A DNA stretch of 54,347 nt from Porphyromonadaceae bacterium UBA2751 (GTDB lineage: Bacteria > Bacteroidota > Bacteroidia > Bacteroidales > Muribaculaceae), in the NCBI GenBank assembly GCA_002353285.1, contig DEJJ01000020.1:1-54347 (forward strand), given 5' to 3'. Positions 24,831 through 34,281 of the stretch are shown here, one piece after another; position 1 is the stretch's first letter, and each line of letters opens with the position of its first letter. The notes below the pieces were generated by a model. The model was not told where the DNA came from, did no database searches, and was given only the letters and a program-made list of their open reading frames with translations. Position numbers and translations under genes: made by a program.

Positions 24831-26069
24831 ATGAACAAAAAATTATTACTCAGCTTGTTAATGCTGGTGATGTGCATCTCAGCCTTTGCCCAAGAGACCG
24901 AGACATTGACCGTGTTTGACGGAACTACCGAAGGGACAGAAACGTCAACATCAATAGTAACCAACGACTATCTTCCTATATACTCTCGTTACTGGAACAA
25001 AGCAGGCACCAAAAGCCAATTCATCATCCCCGCCCAATTTTTGACTCAAATGAAGGGCGGTGACATTACTTCGGTGAAGTTCTACTCAACCAGTTACAGC
25101 ACCCCCTACACCTCGGCTTCTACTGTCGATGCCTATGTGGGAGAGGTGGGCTACACCACATTTGATGCCAGCGAAGGTCATTTCGACTTTGAGCCCAAAG
25201 CTAATTGCACAGTCATCTATCAAGGCAAGATTACCGTTGAGAGAGTGGGCCCTACCAATCAAGAGTGGGGTGAAATGACCATCACATTCTCTGCACCCTA
25301 CAAGTATCGTGGCGGCAATCTGCTCATTGGCTTTGAGAACACCACCGCCGAAGGCTGGAAGCAGTTCCAATTCCGTGGACAGAACGTGATGTGGCATGCA
25401 GGCCTTGCAGGATGCCAATTGACCGACACATATTACTATAAGCAGCAGTGCGACTTTATCCCTTGGACCACTTTCACCTACACACCTGGCACTCTTCCAG
25501 CCTATGAGGAGTTCTACCTGGTGGGCACATTCAATGGTTGGAGCCAAGAGGAAGGTATGATTGAGCTTGTTCAAGACGAGGAAGTGAGTGTTGATTATGT
25601 TTGCAATGTAAATCTTGAGGCTGGTGCTGAATTTAAAGTTATCACTCCTCAGGGCGACGGCCAGTGGTTGTGGTATGGAGGTGTAGATGAGAACAACGTG
25701 GGTTATTTCCTCATACAAAATAATTGGTTCAACGATGAATACCCAGTTGAAATCTACCTTACTGATGGAGCAAACCTCAAAATGGAGGAAGCCGGCAATT
25801 ATACAATTAGAGTTAGAAAATTGATACCCACTAAGGGAAATCGTGTTAATTCAATGGAGCAATTAGCGATGTATGTCACAAAGAACCAAGTGGTTGCTGG
25901 CGACGTGAATGGCGACGGCGAAGTAACATCCAGCGATGTCACAGCACTCTACAGCTTCCTGCTATCGGGCGACAAGAGCGACATCGTTAATGGCGACCAG
26001 GATGGCGATGGCGAAATCACCGCGGGCGACGTGACCAAGGTCTATAGCATTCTGCTTGGTATCAACTAA
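24831..26069 (+). CDS. secreted multidomain protein with SusE/F-like domain and C-terminal dockerin-like module
   Basis: The 412-residue protein has a signal peptide (MNKKLLLSLLMLVMCISAFA). The N-terminal beta domain (about 22-210; FDGTTEGTETSTSI, IYSRYWNKAGTKSQFIIPA) is common in gut Bacteroidales surface proteins of unknown role. The middle domain (about 220-340) starts EEFYLVGTFNGW, resembling the starch-binding modules of SusE/SusF. Residues about 358-412 carry two dockerin-like calcium loops (GDVNGDGEVTSSDVT, GDQDGDGEITAGDVT). It has its own promoter and terminator, so it is probably not controlled by the riboswitch. Carbohydrate binding is an inference. Confidence 0.75.
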   Translation: MNKKLLLSLLMLVMCISAFAQETETLTVFDGTTEGTETSTSIVTNDYLPIYSRYWNKAGTKSQFIIPAQFLTQMKGGDITSVKFYSTSYSTPYTSASTVDAYVGEVGYTTFDASEGHFDFEPKANCTVIYQGKITVERVGPTNQEWGEMTITFSAPYKYRGGNLLIGFENTTAEGWKQFQFRGQNVMWHAGLAGCQLTDTYYYKQQCDFIPWTTFTYTPGTLPAYEEFYLVGTFNGWSQEEGMIELVQDEEVSVDYVCNVNLEAGAEFKVITPQGDGQWLWYGGVDENNVGYFLIQNNWFNDEYPVEIYLTDGANLKMEEAGNYTIRVRKLIPTKGNRVNSMEQLAMYVTKNQVVAGDVNGDGEVTSSDVTALYSFLLSGDKSDIVNGDQDGDGEITAGDVTKVYSILLGIN

Positions 26070-26162
26070 GTTTTAGTGGAGAGGAGAGAGTGAGAGGGAA
26101 GAGTGAGAGTTGAGAGAAAATTATCATTTGCCCTCCTCCCAAAACACTTCATCTTCAAAATT

Positions 26163-26212
26163 AAAAAACAGGCGCGTGGCCACTGCTAGTGTGTGGCACG
26201 CACCTGTTTTTT
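26163..26212. terminator. bidirectional terminator before recA
   Basis: Left arm ACAGGcGCGTGgcCAC and right arm GTGtgGCACGCaCCTGT with flanking A and T runs form a hairpin between the convergent ends of the 24831 gene and recA. A GTGAGAGGGAAGA simple-repeat tract precedes it (26075-26117). Confidence 0.75.
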
Positions 26213-26238
26213 AGTGCTTCATGGTATTAGAAAGGTGG

Positions 26239-27306
26239 TTATTTCTTCTTGGTTGTGGGAGGGTTTTTCATAGCCTCGAAGATTTTTGCCTCGAGCTCGG
26301 CAGCGAGTTCGGGGTTGTCCTCGATGAGCTGCTTAGCGTTGTCGCGTCCCTGGAACTTGGTGCCCTCGTAGGAGAGCCATGCACCACTCTTGTTGATGAT
26401 TCCAAACTGGATGCCCAGGTCGATGATCTCGCCGGTGCGTGAAATGCCCTTTCCAAAGAGAATCTCAAACTCGGCCTTGCGGAAAGGAGGTGCCACCTTG
26501 TTCTTAACAACTTTCACGCGAGTGAGGTTGCCAATGACTTGATCTCCATCCTTGAGCTGTCCAATGCGTCGAATGTCGATTCGCACCGAGGCGTAGAACT
26601 TGAGTGCGTTGCCACCCGTGGTGGTCTCGGGGTTGCCGAATAGCACTCCCAGCTTCTCACGCAGCTGGTTGATGAAGATGCATGTGGTGTTAGTCTTAGA
26701 GATGGTGGCGGTGAGCTTGCGCAGTGCTTGCGACATGAGTCGTGCTTGCAATCCCATCTTGCTCTCTCCCATTTCGCCCTCGATTTCAGCCTTGGGTGTG
26801 AGCGCTGCTACAGAGTCGATAACGACGATGTCGACAGCCGATGAGCGTATGAGTTGGTCGGCAATTTCGAGCGCCTGCTCGCCGTTGTCGGGCTGAGCAA
26901 TCCACAGGTTGTTGACGTCCACACCCAGCGACTCGGCGTAGAAACGGTCGAATGCGTGCTCGGCGTCGATGATGGCAGCGATGCCTCCTGCCTTTTGCGC
27001 CTCGGCAATGGCATGGATGGCGAGAGTGGTTTTACCACTTGACTCAGGTCCATAAATCTCGATGATTCGTCCACGTGGATAGCCACCCACACCGAGTGCG
27101 TAGTTCAGACCAATCGATCCGCTTGGGATGACGTCGACATTCTCGATGTTCTCGTCGCCCAGTTTCATGATAGAGCCTCGGCCATAGGTCTTGTCGATCT
27201 TGTCCATAGCCACTTGCAGAGCTTTGAGCTTCTCGGGCGATGGAGCGATGCGTTGTGGCTGCTCTTGAGGTTGTACCTCTTGGTTGATAAATAAATCTTC
27301 GTTCAT
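26239..27306 (-). CDS. recA: recombinase RecA
   Basis: The 355-residue recombinase has Walker A GPESSGKTTLAIHAIAEAQ, the KTYGRGSIMKLGD N-terminal core, VVIDSVAALTPKAEIEGEMG and the loop segment FINQLREKLGVLFGNPETTTGGNALKFYASVR split across the ATPase core, followed by the C-terminal WLSYEGTKFQGRDNAKQLI. Length and order are standard. It catalyses strand exchange and stimulates LexA-like cleavage in the SOS response. It lies 27 nt downstream of bcp on the same strand, so the two are probably cotranscribed. Confidence 0.97.
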   Translation of the reverse strand: MNEDLFINQEVQPQEQPQRIAPSPEKLKALQVAMDKIDKTYGRGSIMKLGDENIENVDVIPSGSIGLNYALGVGGYPRGRIIEIYGPESSGKTTLAIHAIAEAQKAGGIAAIIDAEHAFDRFYAESLGVDVNNLWIAQPDNGEQALEIADQLIRSSAVDIVVIDSVAALTPKAEIEGEMGESKMGLQARLMSQALRKLTATISKTNTTCIFINQLREKLGVLFGNPETTTGGNALKFYASVRIDIRRIGQLKDGDQVIGNLTRVKVVKNKVAPPFRKAEFEILFGKGISRTGEIIDLGIQFGIINKSGAWLSYEGTKFQGRDNAKQLIEDNPELAAELEAKIFEAMKNPPTTKKK

Positions 27307-27333
27307 AGCTGTATAGTGATTTTTTTTGAGTTA

Positions 27334-27786
27334 TTATAAATTCAAGTCAAGGATTTGGTTGGCGCTATCTTTGGTGTTCACCTTGTCAATGATATGGATT
27401 ACGGTGCCTTGTTCATCAACAATGAATGTGGTGCGCACGGTTCCCATATAGGTGCGGCCAGCCATCTTCTTCTCTCGCCACACGCCGAAAGCCTGGTTGA
27501 GTGTCAAGTCAACATCGGCGATGAGTGGGAAAGGCAGGTTGTGCTTGGCTGCAAACTTCTGATGTGATGCTGCGCTGTCTTTGCTCACCCCCACTAAGGC
27601 GAATCCCGCCTTCATGAGTTTGCCGTAGCCATCGCTCAGGCTGCATGCTTCGGCCGTGCAGCCGGGAGTGTTGTCCTTTGGGTAGAAATAAATGATGAGT
27701 TTCTTACCTGCGAAGTCGCTTGCCTTAATCTCGTTGCCTTGGGCATCGTGTCCCAGAATCTCGGGAATTTTATCTCCTATTTTCAT
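27334..27786 (-). CDS. bcp: thioredoxin-dependent peroxiredoxin (Bcp/PrxQ)
   Basis: The 150-residue AhpC/TSA-family protein reduces peroxides with thioredoxin. The peroxidatic and resolving cysteines lie in NTPGCTAEACSLSD, five residues apart as in the atypical 2-Cys PrxQ class. Other family features are YFYPKDNTPGC, VGVSKDS and the RTTFIVDEQG strand. The gene is first in a probable bcp-recA pair, which puts peroxide defence and DNA repair together. Confidence 0.94.
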   Translation of the reverse strand: MKIGDKIPEILGHDAQGNEIKASDFAGKKLIIYFYPKDNTPGCTAEACSLSDGYGKLMKAGFALVGVSKDSAASHQKFAAKHNLPFPLIADVDLTLNQAFGVWREKKMAGRTYMGTVRTTFIVDEQGTVIHIIDKVNTKDSANQILDLNL

Positions 27787-27809
27787 ATTGATGGTTTGTT
27801 TTGATGTTG

Positions 27810-27817
27810 CAAAGTTA
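27810..27817 (-). promoter_or_regulatory. bcp-recA promoter -7 box
   Basis: On the minus strand this reads TAACTTTG, 24 nt before the bcp start. The -33 position has a poor match. Confidence 0.5.
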
Positions 27818-27870
27818 ATGATTTGTGTGGGTAAATTAGTTGCCCATATTATAAAAATGAAGTTAAGAGT

Positions 27871-28776
27871 TTATTTTTTCGATTTATAGTTTTCGAGTGA
27901 TTTTTTAATTTCGCTAATAATTTGGGTTTTTAATTCGGCAGGTTCCAGCACCTCGATGCTACTGCCGTGCGATAGCAGCCGCTCGCGCAGGTCGTAGGTG
28001 TTGCGCATGCGGTAGGTGAAGATTGAGTACTTGTCGTGAATTTCCTCTTGCTGGGATGGGTGCAGTGGCAGTGCCCTGAGGTATTTAGCCTGTGTGCTCT
28101 CGGCTTTGATGACGATGCGCTTTGGTTCATCTTGATTGGTGGTAATGCCATAGCAGTCGGCAAAGAAATCTTCGGGATCAAAGTCTTGCGGCATCTTGAA
28201 TTCCTTGTCCATGATGATGACATTTTTCATGCGGTCGAGCGAGTAGGTCTTGATTTTCTTGTCGTTCACGTTAAATCCAATAACGTACCACAGTTGCTGG
28301 AAAATCTTGACAAAATAAGGCTCGATGACTACCCCTGACTGCGGATTGGCACGCATGTAGCTCTTGTAGGTGAACTTGATGCAATGATTGAGGCGCATAG
28401 CGTCGATGATAATTGGTAGGAACTCACGTGCCGAGGGCACATACTCGAGCAGGATGCGCGACGAAAGGTCGTTAGATGTCGTGATCATGCCGCTAATCGA
28501 CATGGAGTCGAGCAGCCATTGCTGACGCTTGCTGGCAGTCTCGGTGCCGTCGTGAGCGATGTAGTACTCATAGGTTGCCGAGTTGAACTCGATGTCGATG
28601 CCGAGAGTGTCGGCAATGCCGTTTCGGTAGTTGTAGAACGAACGCCGTGGCAGTGGATTGCCGTTGCCGAAATCGCTCTGCTTCCACAACTCGTTAAGTC
28701 GCTCACGCGTTATTGAACCATATCGCTCAATGGTGTCGACAATCCATATGTATTTGGCAATAGTGTTGTGAGCCAT
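27871..28776 (-). CDS. WYL-domain transcriptional regulator
   Basis: The 301-residue protein has an N-terminal helix-turn-helix-like region (IVDTIERYGSITRERLNELW, then RRSFYNYRNGIAD) and a WYL sensory domain with IEPYFVKIFQQLWYVIGFN and YSLDRM, plus a C-terminal WCX region. I start it at MAHNTIAKY (ATG 28774-28776). A longer frame to 28845 would add 23 residues encoded by a GAGTTTTGAGTTTT simple repeat, which is unlikely to be translated. WYL proteins often bind nucleic acid or nucleotide ligands; the target here is unknown. Confidence 0.88.
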   Translation of the reverse strand: MAHNTIAKYIWIVDTIERYGSITRERLNELWKQSDFGNGNPLPRRSFYNYRNGIADTLGIDIEFNSATYEYYIAHDGTETASKRQQWLLDSMSISGMITTSNDLSSRILLEYVPSAREFLPIIIDAMRLNHCIKFTYKSYMRANPQSGVVIEPYFVKIFQQLWYVIGFNVNDKKIKTYSLDRMKNVIIMDKEFKMPQDFDPEDFFADCYGITTNQDEPKRIVIKAESTQAKYLRALPLHPSQQEEIHDKYSIFTYRMRNTYDLRERLLSHGSSIEVLEPAELKTQIISEIKKSLENYKSKK

Positions 28777-28781
28777 TTTGA

Positions 28782-28830
28782 GTTCTGAGTTTTTGAGTTT
28801 TGAGTTTTTGAGTTGTGAGTTTTGAGTTGC
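28782..28830. repeat. simple repeat, GAGTTTT type
   Basis: Seven or so degenerate copies of GAGTTTT/GAGTTGT lie between the symporter and WYL genes. A related tract (GAGTTATGAGTTGT) is at 30305-30344. Confidence 0.8.
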
Positions 28831-28855
28831 GTTGCAACGCAACATACTGAACTTA

Positions 28856-30310
28856 TTATTTAGTGGTTTTTTTCTTGAAAATGAAAAGACCTAACATTGT
28901 GAGTACAGCATTGAGCAATAGCAACTCGAAGCCGATGGTATATCCAAATTGGTTCTTGAGCCACCACTGGATTACCCAGCTCAAGATAGGAGCCAAGATG
29001 CACACGATTGGCACCATGCGGTCCTTCACACCAGCCTTGCACATCATACCATAAGCAAAGAGCCCAAGGATGGGGCCATAGGTGTAGCTTGCTATTGAAT
29101 AAACCATCTTAATGGCGCTGTCGTCGTTGAGCAGGTAGAAGATATAAATGATGATGCCCATTATAACTGCCATGCCTATGTGCACCAGGCGGCGAGTGCG
29201 TCCAAGTTGTGACTCGTCCTGTTTCTTGTCGCTACCTAGAATGTCGACAGTAAACGATGTTGTCAATGCTGTAAGGGCCGAGCCTGCGGCAGAGTATCCT
29301 GCAGCAATGAGTCCTAGCACAAAGAGAATTAGCATGATTACAGGCATAGAGCTGTCTTGTGCCACCATGCCAAAGAGTGCATCGTTTTTCTCGGGCATTG
29401 CCGTACCGGTGTTACGCATATAGAGCACAAGCATTGTACCAAGCACGAGGAAGAGCCCAACCACAAAGATTTGAGTGATTCCACTTACTATCAGGCCTTT
29501 TTTTGACTCTTTTACATTCTTGCTGGCGAGGGTGCGCTGCATCAGGTCTTGATCGAGTCCTGTTGTGGCTATTACCATGAAAATACCAGCGATGAACTGT
29601 TTCCAGAAGTAGGTGTCCTCTTTGGGATTGTCGAAGAAGAAAATGCGTGATGAGTCGTCGCTTGCAATGGCTTTCACCATGTCGCCAGCGCCATATCCTA
29701 GCGCTTTTGCCACAAAGACAATGCACAGCACTACCGACAGGATGAGGCATAACGACTTGAGGGTGTCGGTCCACACCACAGTCTTCACGCCACCTTGCAA
29801 GGTGTAGAGGAAAATGAGTGCGATTGTGGCTATAACATTAAATACAAATGGGATGTGCAGAGGTTCAAACACCAGCATTTGCAGTGTTACACACACTACC
29901 AGGAACCTGACGGCTGCTCCCAGCATCTTGCTGATGAAGAAGAACCAGGCTCCGGTTTTATGGGTTTTACCTCCGAATCGGTCTTCAAGGTAACCGTAGA
30001 TTGATACCAGGTTTCGCTTGAAGAATAAGGGCATGAGCACATAGGCTATTACAAAGTAGCCCACAGCAAAACCCAGCACCATCTGCATGTAGCTGTAGCT
30101 TGAACCGACAACATATCCTGGCACCGATATGAATGTAACGCCCGAAATGGGTGCTCCAATCATTGCGATGGCCACGATGAACCATGGTGCTTGACGCCCT
30201 CCGGTGAGGGCTGTGTTAGTGTCGGCCTTTCGAGAGGCTAACCATGAGATGATGAAAAGTAGAATAAAGTAGCCAACTATTGTGGCGAGTACAATCCAGG
30301 GAGTTGTCAT
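28856..30310 (-). CDS. sodium:solute symporter (SSS family)
   Basis: The 484-residue membrane protein has about 13 hydrophobic helices. The SSS signature region begins GGRQAPWFIVAIAMIGAPISGVTFISVPG split over helices 2-3, with GYSAAGSALTALTTSFTVDI in the conserved sodium-site helix. It lies 41 nt downstream of namZ on the same strand. In Tannerella a symporter of this family serves MurNAc uptake, so muropeptide-derived sugar is a reasonable substrate guess, but sialic acid or another solute is possible. Confidence 0.88.
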   Translation of the reverse strand: MTTPWIVLATIVGYFILLFIISWLASRKADTNTALTGGRQAPWFIVAIAMIGAPISGVTFISVPGYVVGSSYSYMQMVLGFAVGYFVIAYVLMPLFFKRNLVSIYGYLEDRFGGKTHKTGAWFFFISKMLGAAVRFLVVCVTLQMLVFEPLHIPFVFNVIATIALIFLYTLQGGVKTVVWTDTLKSLCLILSVVLCIVFVAKALGYGAGDMVKAIASDDSSRIFFFDNPKEDTYFWKQFIAGIFMVIATTGLDQDLMQRTLASKNVKESKKGLIVSGITQIFVVGLFLVLGTMLVLYMRNTGTAMPEKNDALFGMVAQDSSMPVIMLILFVLGLIAAGYSAAGSALTALTTSFTVDILGSDKKQDESQLGRTRRLVHIGMAVIMGIIIYIFYLLNDDSAIKMVYSIASYTYGPILGLFAYGMMCKAGVKDRMVPIVCILAPILSWVIQWWLKNQFGYTIGFELLLLNAVLTMLGLFIFKKKTTK

Positions 30311-30351
30311 TTGAGTTGTGAGTTATGAGTTATGAGTTGTGAGTTCTTAAT

Positions 30352-31581
30352 TTATTCGGGGTAGAGGAGATAGGGGCGACGTTGCTTTTTGAAACGTGCT
30401 ACATCGTCTTGCCAGCAGGCGCGGATTTCGTTGGCGCTCTTACCAGCCTGTATCATTTCGCGGATGTAGGTGCGGCCTGCGAGTTTGTCGAAGAAAGGAG
30501 TAAAGAACTTGTCGCCAATCTTCAGATTGTTATAAGCATCGATTACATACTCTAAATTCATGCCTTGTGCTATCACGTCTTCGGCTTTGAGATTGTGAAG
30601 GTCGACGCCATGGCACAGTTTGTCCATTTGTGGTGGAGTCTTGGCCCCAGGACGGCTGGTGGGAGTGAAAGAGAAGTCATAACCCTTCATGTCGGGGTGG
30701 CCATACACTTGGAATGGCCAGTCGGTGCCACGTCCCAGGCTCACGGGTGTGCCCTCGAAGTAGCATGTGGAAGGGTAGAGATAGATTGAGAGCATATTGG
30801 GCAAGTTGGGCGATGGTGCTATGGGCAGCTCGTAGCGCGTTTGGTGGGTGTAGTTCTTGCAGGGGATTACGGTGAGTTTGATTTTCTTGCCATCTTTGAG
30901 CCAGCCCTCACCGTTGGTCATCAGTGCTATCTCGCCCATTGTCATGCCATGCACCGTGGGAATGGGCAACCATCCCACGCCACTCTTTAGGTTCATGTCG
31001 AGGATGGGACCGTCGACGGTCATGCCGTTGGGGTTGGGGCGGTCGAAGACCACAAACTCCTTGTCATAGGCAGCAGCTGCGTCCATCATGTTGACCATAG
31101 TGATATAATAGGTGTAGAACCGCAGTCCCACGTCTTGTATGTCGGTGACGATGACGTCGAAACGGTCCATTGTCTCCTTTGATGGCATACGGCTCTTGCC
31201 CTCGTAGAGCGAGGCGATGGGGATTCCCGTCTTCTCGTCGACGCTGCTCTTAACGTGCTCGCCAGCGTCGGCCTTGCCACGGAAGCCGTGCTCGGGTGAG
31301 AAAATCGTGGTCACGTTGAGCCCCAACTCAAGCATGAGGTCGAGAGTGTGCTTGTCGTGCTTGGGACCCACCACACCCGTCTGGTTGCTGAGCAGCGCAA
31401 TGCGTTTGCCCTTGAGCAGTGGCAGGTAGTTGCTGGTGCGCTCGGCCCCAACAATCACTGTTGAGTTGGTCCTCGACCTATGGCTCTTGCGTTGCTTGGT
31501 GCGAGTCCTGGCATCGGCACTAATGCCTGCCGCCATGATGATTGTGGCAAGCACCAGAGTGAATATTTTCAAGTTTTTCAT
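30352..31581 (-). CDS. namZ: exo-beta-N-acetylmuramidase NamZ-like (DUF1343, GH171)
   Basis: The 409-residue secreted protein has a signal peptide ending near ISADA, a basic linker, and the DUF1343 domain with KRIALLSNQTGVVG, IFSPEHGFRG, DVIVTDIQDVGLRFYTYY, VVFDRPNPNG, and VHGMTMGEIALM. Family members in Bacillus and Tannerella remove terminal MurNAc from peptidoglycan fragments. The symporter gene next in the operon suggests uptake of the released sugar. No murQ or murK is in the window. Confidence 0.87.
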   Translation of the reverse strand: MKNLKIFTLVLATIIMAAGISADARTRTKQRKSHRSRTNSTVIVGAERTSNYLPLLKGKRIALLSNQTGVVGPKHDKHTLDLMLELGLNVTTIFSPEHGFRGKADAGEHVKSSVDEKTGIPIASLYEGKSRMPSKETMDRFDVIVTDIQDVGLRFYTYYITMVNMMDAAAAYDKEFVVFDRPNPNGMTVDGPILDMNLKSGVGWLPIPTVHGMTMGEIALMTNGEGWLKDGKKIKLTVIPCKNYTHQTRYELPIAPSPNLPNMLSIYLYPSTCYFEGTPVSLGRGTDWPFQVYGHPDMKGYDFSFTPTSRPGAKTPPQMDKLCHGVDLHNLKAEDVIAQGMNLEYVIDAYNNLKIGDKFFTPFFDKLAGRTYIREMIQAGKSANEIRACWQDDVARFKKQRRPYLLYPE

Positions 31582-31610
31582 GCTAAAAATGTTGTCGATA
31601 ATTCAAACAA

Positions 31611-31642
31611 CAAATTTACACACAATTTTCCTTATCACCAAA
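31611..31642 (-). promoter_or_regulatory. namZ-symporter promoter
   Basis: On the minus strand TTTG (31642-31639), 20-bp spacer, TAAATTTG (31618-31611) is a perfect consensus match, 30 nt upstream of the namZ start. Confidence 0.75.
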
Positions 31643-31685
31643 AAAACTTTTCAACGGCAGGATAACCGCATGGTGGTAAATGCAG

Positions 31686-31719
31686 TAATCCCTGCCGCAG
31701 GGTGACTGGGCAGGGATTA
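31686..31719 (-). terminator. hppA terminator
   Basis: Arms TAATCCCTGCC (31686-31696) and GGCAGGGATTA (31709-31719) pair perfectly between the end of hppA and the namZ promoter. Confidence 0.75.
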
Positions 31720-31746
31720 TTATAATTAATGTGTGTGTTTGTGCTA

Positions 31747-34146
31747 TTACTTGGTTGATTTCATCTTGTAGAATGAACGGAAAACGAAGTAGACTGCAAT
31801 CAGGACGAATGCCCAGCCAAAGTAAGGAGCGAGATCCTTAAAGCTGTCGCTGATGGCGATTTCCATGGCCAGCACACCAAAGAGTGTGGTGAACTTGATG
31901 ATGGGGTTCAGCGCTACTGAGCTGGTGTCCTTGAATGGGTCGCCCACGGTGTCGCCCACTACGCTTGCGTCGTGTAGCTCAGTGCCCTTGGCCTTGAGGT
32001 CGACTTCAACCACCTTCTTGGCATTGTCCCATGCACCACCGGCATTGGCCATGAACACAGCCTGGAACAGACCGAACACTGCAATCGAGATCAAGTAGCT
32101 AACGAAGAGGCAAACAGCATCGTTGCCGCCAAATCCGCCTGGCGATGAGAGGCAAGCGAAGCCCAGCGCGAAGCAGAAGATTGCGATGAAGATGTTGAGC
32201 ATACCCTTCTGTGCATACTCGGTACAAATCTTCACTACTTCCTGCGACTTGCTGATGTCGGCCTTCTTGGGAGCGTTAGCGTCGAGCTTGATGTTGTTCT
32301 TGATGAAATCGACAGCGCGGTTGGCACCAGTGGTAACAGCCTGCATTGACGAACCAGTGAACCAGTAAACCACACATCCACCCAGGATGAAGCCCAGGAT
32401 AGAATAGGGGTTGAGGAGGTTAAGGATTGAGGCTGGATCAACGCTGAGGGTCTTTTGAATCATGAGAATCAACGAGAAAATCATGGTAGTTGCACCAGCC
32501 ACGGCAGTTCCGATGAGCACAGGCTTGGCAGTGGCCTTGAAGGTGTTGCCAGCGCCATCGTTGGCCTCGAGGTAATATTTAGCTTTCTCAAAGTCGGGGG
32601 TGAAGCCAAAGTCGTTCTCAATGTCGGTCTTAGCCTTGTTGATGTCGTCTTCGATAAGCGAGAGCTCATAAACTGATTGTGCATTGTCGGTCACAGGTCC
32701 GTAGCTGTCGACAGCGATGGTAACGGGACCCATGCCCAGCATACCGAATGCCACGAGACCGAAAGCGAAGATTGAGAAGTAGTCGCCAAGCAGTGGCACC
32801 ATGTCGAATTGCGACGAAGCTACATAGGCGATGAACATGAGCAGGAAGAATACCAGTCCAGTCCAGAAACCGCCAAAGTTGCCCGACACAAGACCCGAAA
32901 GGATGTTGAGCGAAGCACCACCTTGCTTAGAAGTCTCAACAACTTCCTTAACGTGAGTTGAAGTTGGAGAGGTGAAGAGCTTGGTGATCTCGGGGATGAG
33001 GGCTGCGCCCAGGGTTCCGCACGAGATGATGGTAGCCAGGCCAATCCACCAGTTGTTGCCCAGGTCGTGGAGCAAGAAGTAGCTAGCACAGAATGTGGCT
33101 ATGATCGAGAAGATTGAGGTGATCCACACCAGGCTGGTGAGAGGTTTCTCGAAGTCGAGGTCGTCGGCCTTGTTGTATTTAGATTTCGACAACGCACCGT
33201 TGATGTAGTAAGAAAGAATTGAAGTTACAACACCCAGGATGCGCATCACGAAAATCCACACGAGCAATGGAATTTGGAACTCGGTGGGAACAGCCAGCAG
33301 GATGAACGACACCAGGGCAACGCCAGTAACGCCGTAGGTCTCGAAACCGTCGGCAGTGGGGCCAATAGAGTCGCCAGCGTTATCGCCAGTGCAGTCGGCA
33401 ATCACGCCAGGGTTGCGTGGGTCGTCCTCGCCAATCTTGAACACCACCTTCATCAGGTCGCTACCGATGTCGGCAATCTTGGTGAAGATACCACCAGCGA
33501 TGCGCAGCGCACTAGCACCCAGCGACTCGCCAATGGCGAAGCCAATGAAGCAGCTACCAGCCAGATCCTCGGGCATGAACAGGAGGATTACCAGCATGAG
33601 CAGGAGCTCAACGCAGATGAGCACAACGCCGATGCTCATACCTGCCGACAATGGGATATTGAGCAGGTCGAGTGGGCGACGGCGCAGTGAAGCGAAAGCC
33701 ATGCGGCTATTGGCGAGAGTGTTCATGCGAACACCAAACCAAGCAACTGCATAAGACCCGAGGATGCCTATGATAGTCCATGCGAGAATCAGGATTACTG
33801 ATCCGATGGGCATTTTAGAAAGCACGCCAAAGTAGAGCGCGATTGCAGCACCAATAAAGAGGAAAAGAATGCCCAGGAACTTGCCTTGCTGCTTGAGATA
33901 GGTTGAACATGTCTTGAATATCACATTTCCAATCTCGAGCATCGACTCGTGAGCCTTGAGTTTGCGCACCTTGCTGAATTGCCACAGGCCAAACAGCATA
34001 CCAAGAATCACAATCAAAAAGCCCCAATAGAGGACGCTGGTAAGTTCGTTGGAAGCGAACCCTTCGGGCATTTTGAGGTCGGCCTCACTCGCCATGAGCG
34101 AAACCGGCAGCATTAACATAGCTAATGCAGATAAGAATTTTTTCAT
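31747..34146 (-). CDS. hppA: membrane-bound ion-translocating pyrophosphatase
   Basis: The 799-residue protein has about 16 membrane helices and the hallmark loops of the family: DCTGDNAGDSIGPTADGFE, GGAWDNAKKVVE and GDTVGDPFKDTSSVALNPIIK. It couples hydrolysis of pyrophosphate to export of protons or sodium ions. The GNTFKATAKP segment has Lys where potassium-dependent enzymes usually have Ala. By that rule the enzyme would be potassium independent, but I recall dual Na/H pumps in Bacteroides with this sequence, so the ion specificity is open. A cleavable signal-like N-terminus (MKKFLSALAMLMLPVSLMA) precedes the first helix. Confidence 0.94.
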   Translation of the reverse strand: MKKFLSALAMLMLPVSLMASEADLKMPEGFASNELTSVLYWGFLIVILGMLFGLWQFSKVRKLKAHESMLEIGNVIFKTCSTYLKQQGKFLGILFLFIGAAIALYFGVLSKMPIGSVILILAWTIIGILGSYAVAWFGVRMNTLANSRMAFASLRRRPLDLLNIPLSAGMSIGVVLICVELLLMLVILLFMPEDLAGSCFIGFAIGESLGASALRIAGGIFTKIADIGSDLMKVVFKIGEDDPRNPGVIADCTGDNAGDSIGPTADGFETYGVTGVALVSFILLAVPTEFQIPLLVWIFVMRILGVVTSILSYYINGALSKSKYNKADDLDFEKPLTSLVWITSIFSIIATFCASYFLLHDLGNNWWIGLATIISCGTLGAALIPEITKLFTSPTSTHVKEVVETSKQGGASLNILSGLVSGNFGGFWTGLVFFLLMFIAYVASSQFDMVPLLGDYFSIFAFGLVAFGMLGMGPVTIAVDSYGPVTDNAQSVYELSLIEDDINKAKTDIENDFGFTPDFEKAKYYLEANDGAGNTFKATAKPVLIGTAVAGATTMIFSLILMIQKTLSVDPASILNLLNPYSILGFILGGCVVYWFTGSSMQAVTTGANRAVDFIKNNIKLDANAPKKADISKSQEVVKICTEYAQKGMLNIFIAIFCFALGFACLSSPGGFGGNDAVCLFVSYLISIAVFGLFQAVFMANAGGAWDNAKKVVEVDLKAKGTELHDASVVGDTVGDPFKDTSSVALNPIIKFTTLFGVLAMEIAISDSFKDLAPYFGWAFVLIAVYFVFRSFYKMKSTK

Positions 34147-34281
34147 ATACTTTATAATGATTTAGAATAGAATAGTCTATGTTATAGATAATTAGTGCAT
34201 CATCTCATGGTTTGTCCAAGATTTGAGCGTGTAAAGTTACTAATAAATAGCTTAAGTAACAAAAATTAGCATCAATTTTTT

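Noticed and set aside
28777..28845. upstream in-frame start for the WYL regulator
   Set aside because: The extra 23 residues are encoded by a GAGTTTT simple repeat and lie ahead of the normal family start.
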